From Syntrophales bacterium (lineage in GTDB: Bacteria > Desulfobacterota > Syntrophia > Syntrophales > UBA2251), in contig JALNWL010000058.1 in assembly GCA_023230905.1 (NCBI GenBank), positions 1 to 12,204 on the forward strand: a stretch of DNA of 12,204 bases, given 5' to 3'. Positions within the stretch are counted from its first letter, which is position 1. Every line of letters begins with the position of its first letter. The notes under the pieces are model-generated. The model was not told where the DNA came from and did not search any database. It saw only the letters and a list, made by a program, of their open reading frames with translations. A program made the position numbers and the translations under genes. Below, piece by piece: positions 7,514 to 12,204 of the stretch.

Positions 7514-9142
7514 ATGACGAAGCCCGGTTTTGTCCACGCGTATATGCCGGTTGGCGTTTCAGAAACGGGGATGTCTCATCCCGTCCACCGCTTGGAAGCG
7601 CTCTCCGGAAAACGGATCGGATTTCTCGGCAATGGCAAGCCCAACACTGATGTATTGCTGGAAACGCTTGCGGCGGAACTCAAAAAGCAATTTCCCATCG
7701 AAGCGCTCCACTTCCGGAAGCAGATCCCTTCGCTGGCCGCCCCGGACGAGCTGATCGCGGAGATCCGCGATCGATGCGATGCCGTCGTCCTTGCCGTTGG
7801 CGATTGAGGATCGTGTACGTCGTGGAGTGTCCACGACCTGTGCGCCCTCTCCCGGAAGTCGCGCCCCGCGGTTCTGATGGTCACCGCGATGTTCGCCGAT
7901 CTGGCGGGCAGCCTGCTGAAAGAACGGCACGAGGCGTCCCTGCCGGTCGTGCAGGTTGCCCATCCCGTGGGGGGCATTTCCGTGACGGAGGCCCGGACGC
8001 GCATCACCGACGCCGTTGTTCGAGGCGTCGCCTCATCCCTGACTGGAGAAGGCGCATCCTCGTCCCCGGGAACGCCGGAAGGGGATGGATCCGCCGGGGC
8101 GGATGCGGGCCGGATCCTCATCGAAGGCGGTGAAGCGGACGCGCTCGAGGAATTTCATCAACGCGGCTGGACGGACGGCCTTCCGGTTGTCCTTCCCACC
8201 GAGGACCGGGTGAAGGCCGCGCTCCGATCCGTGTCCGGGAACCCCCTGGACCCCATCGGCTGCCTCCTGCCGAGAAACGCGGCGGCCACCCTGCTGGATA
8301 TCGCCATCAACGCCGTCATGGCCGGATGCCGGCCCGAATTTCTGCCGGTGATCGTCGCGGCCATCGAAGCGACCCAGGAGGCCGATTTTAACCTGTACGG
8401 CGTCCAGACAACGACGCACAATTGCGGGATCCTGGTGATCGTCCACGGGCCCATCAGCCGGACCATCGGCATGAACAGCGGCCATAACTGCCTGGGGAAC
8501 GGGAACCGCGCCAACGCGACGATCGGTCGGGCGGTGCGTCTCGTTCTCCAGAATGTCGGCGGCGCAACGCCTGGAGAATTGGACAAGGCAACCCTCGGGT
8601 CTCCGGCGAAATTTACGTACTGTTTTGCGGAGAACGAGGAGAAAACCCCCTGGCTCCCGTTCCGGACCGCGCTCGGGTTCAAGGCCGAAGAGAGCTGTGT
8701 GACCGTTGTCGCCGCCGAGGCGCCGCACAACATCAACGATCACGGATCTTCGACGGCGGCATCCCTGCTCAACACGATTGCGCAGACCATGGCCACGGTC
8801 GGGAACAACAACCTGTACGTCGGGGGAGACACCTATCTCATCCTGGGGCCGGAACACGCCAGGACCATCGCCGACGGGGGCTTCTCGCGTGAAGGCGTGC
8901 AGCAGGTTCTCTACGAGCGGGCCCGGGTCGCCACGGCGAGGATTACCCCTGAGAAGCTGGCGGAACTGTCCTCATGGGGGGGCTATGAGAACCGCCTCGA
9001 GGAATGGAAAGAAGGCATCCCCCTGGTCCGAACTCCCGGGGACATGCGCGTCATCGTCGCCGGCGGTTCGGGAAAGCACTCCGCCTGGTGTCCGACCTTT
9101 GGAGCGACACGCAGCGCCACGCGTCGCATCCATGAACGTTAA
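7514..9142 (+). CDS. UGSC-family selenoprotein with in-frame TGA (Sec98) and large C-terminal domain
   Basis: One frame runs from ATG 7514 to TAA 9140-9142 (542 residues) if TGA 7805-7807 is read as selenocysteine. Residues before it (KRIGFLGNGKPNTDVLLETL, then CDAVVLAVGD) and after it (GSCTSWSVHDLCALSRKSRP, then MFADLA) form one continuous domain with the redox motif U98-G-S-C101. This matches the UGSC family, whose members carry Sec or Cys at this position. A SECIS-like hairpin follows the TGA. After a Gly/Ser/Pro-rich linker (about 178-198), a domain of about 340 residues begins near EADALEEFHQRGWTDGLPVV. It has blocks such as INAVMAGCRPEFLPVI, GHNCLGNGNRANATIGRA and FAENEE and several cysteines; I know it only as a conserved domain of unknown function. 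A redox or peroxide/thiol reaction at U98/C101 is inferred. Without Sec insertion the product would end at 97 residues. The MFS gene follows by 60 bases. No signal peptide is seen. Confidence 0.88.
7805..7807 (+). other. Recoded UGA codon (selenocysteine 98)
   Basis: This TGA sits between GTTGGCGAT (V-G-D) and GGATCGTGT (G-S-C). The frame remains open for 444 further codons with family-like protein sequence, so it is not the true end of the gene. Decoding needs SelA, SelB, SelC and SelD, encoded elsewhere. Confidence 0.85.
7812..7844 (+). promoter_or_regulatory. Bacterial SECIS-like hairpin
   Basis: In the RNA, GUCGUGGA (7819-7826) pairs perfectly with UCCACGAC (7830-7837) around the loop GUG (7827-7829). 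Below a C-C mismatch (7818/7838) the stem continues with A7817-U7839, U7816-G7840, G7815-U7841, U7814-G7842, G7813-C7843 and C7812-G7844. The loop starts with G and lies 19 bases after the UGA. Both fit the known bacterial SECIS rules (G in the first two loop positions, loop about 16-37 bases downstream). It would bind SelB charged with Sec-tRNA. Confidence 0.8.
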
Positions 9143-9202
9143 TGCGAAAACCCAACCGTCAACCAAACGCTGACCAACGCCGGTAACCCAAAGGAGGGAG
9201 CT

Positions 9203-10450
9203 ATGGCCAGGGAAGGCAAGGTATTCTACGGGTGGTGGATCGTCGCGGCGACATTCATCGTTCTTCTGATCGGGTTGAGTTCCGGATTCTATACCGTTTC
9301 CGTTTTCCTGGAACCCCTGAGGCGAGCGTTCGGATGGAGTGCGACACAGGTTTCCATCGGTTTCACCCTGGCCGCGCTTCTGGTGGGGCTCTTGAGCCCG
9401 GTCGTGGGCGTGGCGGTGGCCAGATTCGGGGTCAAGAAAGTCCAGCTCTACGGCGCGACAACCGTCGGCCTTGCCTTGCTGATGCTCGGTTCGATGCAGC
9501 AACTTTGGCACTACTACGCGCTGCTCATCTTCATGGCCACGGGACTGGCCTCGGTATCGATCGTCCCTTCACAGACCCTGATCTCTCACTGGTTTAACCG
9601 GAAGCGCGGCATGGCCATGGGAATCATCATGTCCGGCATCGGCGTCGGCGGCATGGTTATGGTCTTTGTCGCGAGCCAGGCCGCGGCGTCTTTTGGCTGG
9701 CGGGGCGCGTACCGTCTGCTCGGTCTCCTGGTGCTGGGCATCGTCCTGCCCTTGATTCTCGCCGTCGTGAAGGAGAAGCCCGCGGACCTCGGACTCGATC
9801 CGGATGGCATTCCGCTGACGGCGACGGAAACACAGGAGCGGGCGTCAGCCTTCGGTTTCACCGTCGCCCAGGCCTTCAAATGCCTGCCCTTCCATGTCCT
9901 CGCCTTCCTGACGATCTTCTACAGCCTGATCCTGGGCGGCATGACCCAGCACGCCATTGCCCTGCTGAGAAGTCTGAGTGTCGACCAGGCCAGCCTCTTC
10001 TGGAGCCTGGCGCTCGGATTCAGCGTGCTCGGCCGGCTGGCGTTCGGCGGGGCGGCCGACAGGATTTCCCAAAAGGGCCTGATGATCGTCATCTGGGGGT
10101 TCCATCTCATCGGCCTGCTTTCCGTCGTGTATCTCGTCGACGCCGCCCCGCTCGTCTGGGGCTTTGTCATCTTCTACGGATGCGCCCTGGGGGCGTTCCC
10201 GACGTTGTTTCCCCTGATGGTGGGCAGGAAGTTCGGACTGGATCATTTCAGCAAGTTCGTCGGCGTCTTTGGCCTGATCCAGATCCTGTCGCTCGCCACG
10301 GGGGCGATTCTGCTGGGGCGCATGTACGACGCGAGCGGCTCCTATTCCGGCGCCGTTCAGGTCCTCCTCGTCGTCGCCGTGCTGGGAACGATCGCCGCCA
10401 CCGTGATCGGCGATCCCGCCCGGCCGAAAACGTCCGTCGAACAGGGATAG
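9203..10450 (+). CDS. MFS transporter, oxalate/formate-antiporter or monocarboxylate type
   Basis: The product has 415 residues and about 12 membrane helices in two halves, joined by a polar loop at about 190-220 (KEKPADLGLDPDG). ATG 9203 has AGGAGGG 4 bases upstream. It is an inner-membrane secondary carrier. Family signs are the N-terminal YGWWIV (9-14), FLEPLRRAFGWSATQVS (35-51), the loop 2-3 region with RFGVKK (74-79), and the helix-4/5 segment HWFNRKRGMAMGIIMSGIGVGG (129-150). These are typical of OFA and MCT-like carriers that move small monocarboxylates or dicarboxylates. The substrate cannot be read from sequence. Its place between the selenoprotein and an acyl-CoA mutase suggests it imports an organic acid used by that pathway; this is inference. 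The stop is TAG 10448-10450. Confidence 0.92.
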   Translation: MAREGKVFYGWWIVAATFIVLLIGLSSGFYTVSVFLEPLRRAFGWSATQVSIGFTLAALLVGLLSPVVGVAVARFGVKKVQLYGATTVGLALLMLGSMQQLWHYYALLIFMATGLASVSIVPSQTLISHWFNRKRGMAMGIIMSGIGVGGMVMVFVASQAAASFGWRGAYRLLGLLVLGIVLPLILAVVKEKPADLGLDPDGIPLTATETQERASAFGFTVAQAFKCLPFHVLAFLTIFYSLILGGMTQHAIALLRSLSVDQASLFWSLALGFSVLGRLAFGGAADRISQKGLMIVIWGFHLIGLLSVVYLVDAAPLVWGFVIFYGCALGAFPTLFPLMVGRKFGLDHFSKFVGVFGLIQILSLATGAILLGRMYDASGSYSGAVQVLLVVAVLGTIAATVIGDPARPKTSVEQG

Positions 10451-10542
10451 GCCATGCCGGGCAGGGGGGATGGTCTTGTCTGCAATTTTTTGAATGCAGT
10501 TTCTCGGGGACATCACTCATTCGCCGTTGAGGAGGGAAGACG

Positions 10543-12204
10543 ATGCCGTTGGACCAGCAGACCTCGGACAGGATCCGGGCAGCCCGGACAGCTTGGGAAG
10601 AGGGCGTTTTAAAGAAGAATCTGCAGCGGATGGGTCTCGCGGCCAGTCCCGTGGAGTTCGCCAGTCCCCTCGATATCGGAGAGGATGACTTTCTCGAGCG
10701 GGTGGGCTTCCCCGGTGAGTATCCCTTTGCGGCCGGCCGGTTTGCCGTTCCCCTGCACCAGGTCATCTGGGGCCGCGGCAAAACCCTGGGCGGCGGCAAA
10801 AGCATCCGCCACGCCTTCGGGTATGCCGGTTACGGGACGGCCGAGGACATGCGGGATTTCTTCATCGAGCGCGGCAGGACGATGGCGCGCGGGGGCGGTC
10901 CGAACATCGCCTTCGACCTGCCGACCCAGACCGGCTACGATTCCGATCACGAACTGGCCGAGGGTGAAGTCGGCCGGGTCGGGGTGGCCATCGATACCCT
11001 TAGGGACTTCGAGACGATTTACGAGGCCTTCACCGGCGACACGGACCTCGACCGGATCGCCTCCAACTGGACGATCAACGCGACGACCAACGTCATCCTG
11101 GCCATGTACGTCGCCCTGGCCCAAAAGCGCGGCATCCCGCTCGACAAGCTGCGGGGAACCCCCCAGAATGACATTCTGAAGGAGTTTGTCGCCCGGGGCA
11201 CGCAGATCTTTCCCGTCGGTCCTTCCCTGCGCATGACCCGCGACACCTTCACGTACTGCCATGAGCACCTGCCCAACATGAACACCATCAGCATCTGCGG
11301 CTATCATATCCGCGAGGCCGGCGCCACCCGGGTGCAGGCCGTCGCCTTTGCCATGGCCAACGCCATGGCCTACTTCCGGGTCGCGGTGAACGCGGGCATG
11401 AGCGTCGACGAGGTTGCCGCGAAGGCGACCTTCCTCAATTTCGGCGGCGGCATGGAGTTTCTGAAAGAAGCGGCGTGCCGGCGCGCGGCGCGACGGGTCT
11501 GGGCCAAGATCATGCGGCACCGGCTGGGCGCCGTCAAGCCGTCCAACTGGATCTACCGGGAGCTCGGCGGCGGTTTGGCCGGTTTCTGGACCTGCACCCG
11601 CCAGCGGCCCCTGAACAACCTCGTCCGGGTTGCCATCGGCGCCGCCTTCGCGGCGATGATCGGCGAGCCGCCGGCCTGCGAGCCCCCCTACGACGAGGCG
11701 CTCGGACTCGGCCACAGCGTCGAGGCCCGCCAGCTGGCGGCGGACGCCGCGCGGATCATCATGGAGGAGTGCCGGCTCGGCGATACGCCGGATGTCTTTG
11801 CCGGCTCCTACTACGTTGAAGCCCTGACCGACCGCTATGAAGACGAGATCTTCGGCCTGATCGACGACATCGATCGACAGGGAGGCGCCGAGAAGGCGGT
11901 CGAGAGCGGCTGGATGAAGAATGAAGTGCTGCGGAGCGCGGAGGACTTTCAGCAACACCTGGAGACGGGGGAGGCCACGGTGGTCGGGGTCAACAAATAC
12001 ACCGAAGCCGACGAGATCGACGTGATGACGCCGCGCACCTCGCCTTATCCGGTCGCCCGGCGGGAGCAGGCGGAAGAAAAGCAGATCGCCGGTCTCCGCC
12101 GCGTCAAGAAGGAACGCGACCCGCGCGCCGTGCAGTCCTGTCTGGAGAAGATAGAGAATGCCGCCCGCGATGAGGGAGCGAATCTGATCCCCCACTTCAT
12201 CGAC
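10543..12204 (+). CDS. Divergent methylmalonyl-CoA-mutase-family acyl-CoA mutase, catalytic subunit (3'-truncated by window edge)
   Basis: The frame is open from ATG 10543 (GAGGAGGG 6 bases upstream) to the right edge: 554 residues, no stop. The family rearranges the carbon skeleton of acyl-CoAs with an adenosylcobalamin radical. The substrate TIM-barrel half is recognisable from LERVGFPGEYPF (51-62), FDLPTQTGYDSDH (124-136), LAEGEVGRVGVAID (138-151), PQNDILKEFVARGTQIFP (207-224), CGYHIREAGAT (252-262), RAARRVWAKIM (314-324), PLNNLVRVA (356-364), GSYYVEALTD (421-430) and VVGVNKY (480-486). Gln208, Arg218, Tyr254 and His255 match Gln197, Arg207, Tyr243 and His244 of the Propionibacterium enzyme. 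The Tyr89 region and the His328/Gln330 segment are replaced, and there is an insert near 65-92. Substrate other than methylmalonyl-CoA is likely. The B12-binding domain is not reached and may be a separate subunit. Confidence 0.9.
   Translation, partial: MPLDQQTSDRIRAARTAWEEGVLKKNLQRMGLAASPVEFASPLDIGEDDFLERVGFPGEYPFAAGRFAVPLHQVIWGRGKTLGGGKSIRHAFGYAGYGTAEDMRDFFIERGRTMARGGGPNIAFDLPTQTGYDSDHELAEGEVGRVGVAIDTLRDFETIYEAFTGDTDLDRIASNWTINATTNVILAMYVALAQKRGIPLDKLRGTPQNDILKEFVARGTQIFPVGPSLRMTRDTFTYCHEHLPNMNTISICGYHIREAGATRVQAVAFAMANAMAYFRVAVNAGMSVDEVAAKATFLNFGGGMEFLKEAACRRAARRVWAKIMRHRLGAVKPSNWIYRELGGGLAGFWTCTRQRPLNNLVRVAIGAAFAAMIGEPPACEPPYDEALGLGHSVEARQLAADAARIIMEECRLGDTPDVFAGSYYVEALTDRYEDEIFGLIDDIDRQGGAEKAVESGWMKNEVLRSAEDFQQHLETGEATVVGVNKYTEADEIDVMTPRTSPYPVARREQAEEKQIAGLRRVKKERDPRAVQSCLEKIENAARDEGANLIPHFID

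Noticed and set aside
10480..10499. CTGCA...TGCAG hairpin between the MFS and mutase genes as a terminator.
   Set aside because: Only 5 bp with a 10-base loop, and no T-run follows the stem.
10609..12195. A 528-residue open frame on the minus strand opposite the mutase gene.
   Set aside because: It lies antisense to a clear mutase reading frame, has no recognisable domains and a composition typical of reverse reading of GC-rich codons.

Overview
The window is GC-rich bacterial DNA (about two thirds G+C by eye) with strong GGAGG-type ribosome binding sites and uniform codon use. I see no rRNA, tRNA, CRISPR array or insertion sequence. The gene set is a LarA-type nickel enzyme, an Hsp20/Lon pair, a selenoprotein, and a coenzyme-B12 acyl-CoA mutase. 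It would suit an anaerobic Gram-negative, possibly a Desulfobacterota/Syntrophia-like lineage, but the taxonomy is inference only.

Left part (1-2907, + strand): the 3' three quarters of a larA-family 2-hydroxyacid racemase gene, then a 613-residue membrane protein with an alpha/beta-hydrolase domain followed by a multi-helix membrane domain. Middle (3041-5834, - strand): a proteostasis operon, hsp20 then lonA, overlapping by 8 bases. It is read from a good sigma70-like promoter in the 210-base gap to the divergent genes on the right. This operon converges on the hydrolase gene across a 133-base gap with no convincing terminator.

Right part (6045-12204, + strand): a SAM-dependent methyltransferase (some resemblance to the MidA/NDUFAF7 group) directly followed by a small YkgJ-type cysteine-cluster protein. 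Then comes the most interesting gene, 7514-9142. It looks like a 98-codon ORF and a separate downstream ORF, but it is one reading frame interrupted only by TGA at 7805-7807. The context is D-[TGA]-G-S-C, the signature of the UGSC selenoprotein family, and a bacterial SECIS-like hairpin follows (8-bp perfect apical stem, GUG loop, 19 bases after the TGA). I therefore annotate one 542-residue selenoprotein: a UGSC redox domain fused to a large conserved domain of unknown function.

It is followed by a 12-helix MFS carrier of the oxalate/formate-antiporter/monocarboxylate type, and by a divergent methylmalonyl-CoA-mutase-family catalytic subunit that runs off the right edge. The mutase keeps the core radical-chemistry residues but has a rebuilt substrate-binding segment, so its substrate is probably not methylmalonyl-CoA. 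The last three genes share strand and short spacing. They may form a carboxylate uptake and CoA-rearrangement module with a selenoenzyme, but that is a hypothesis from gene order.
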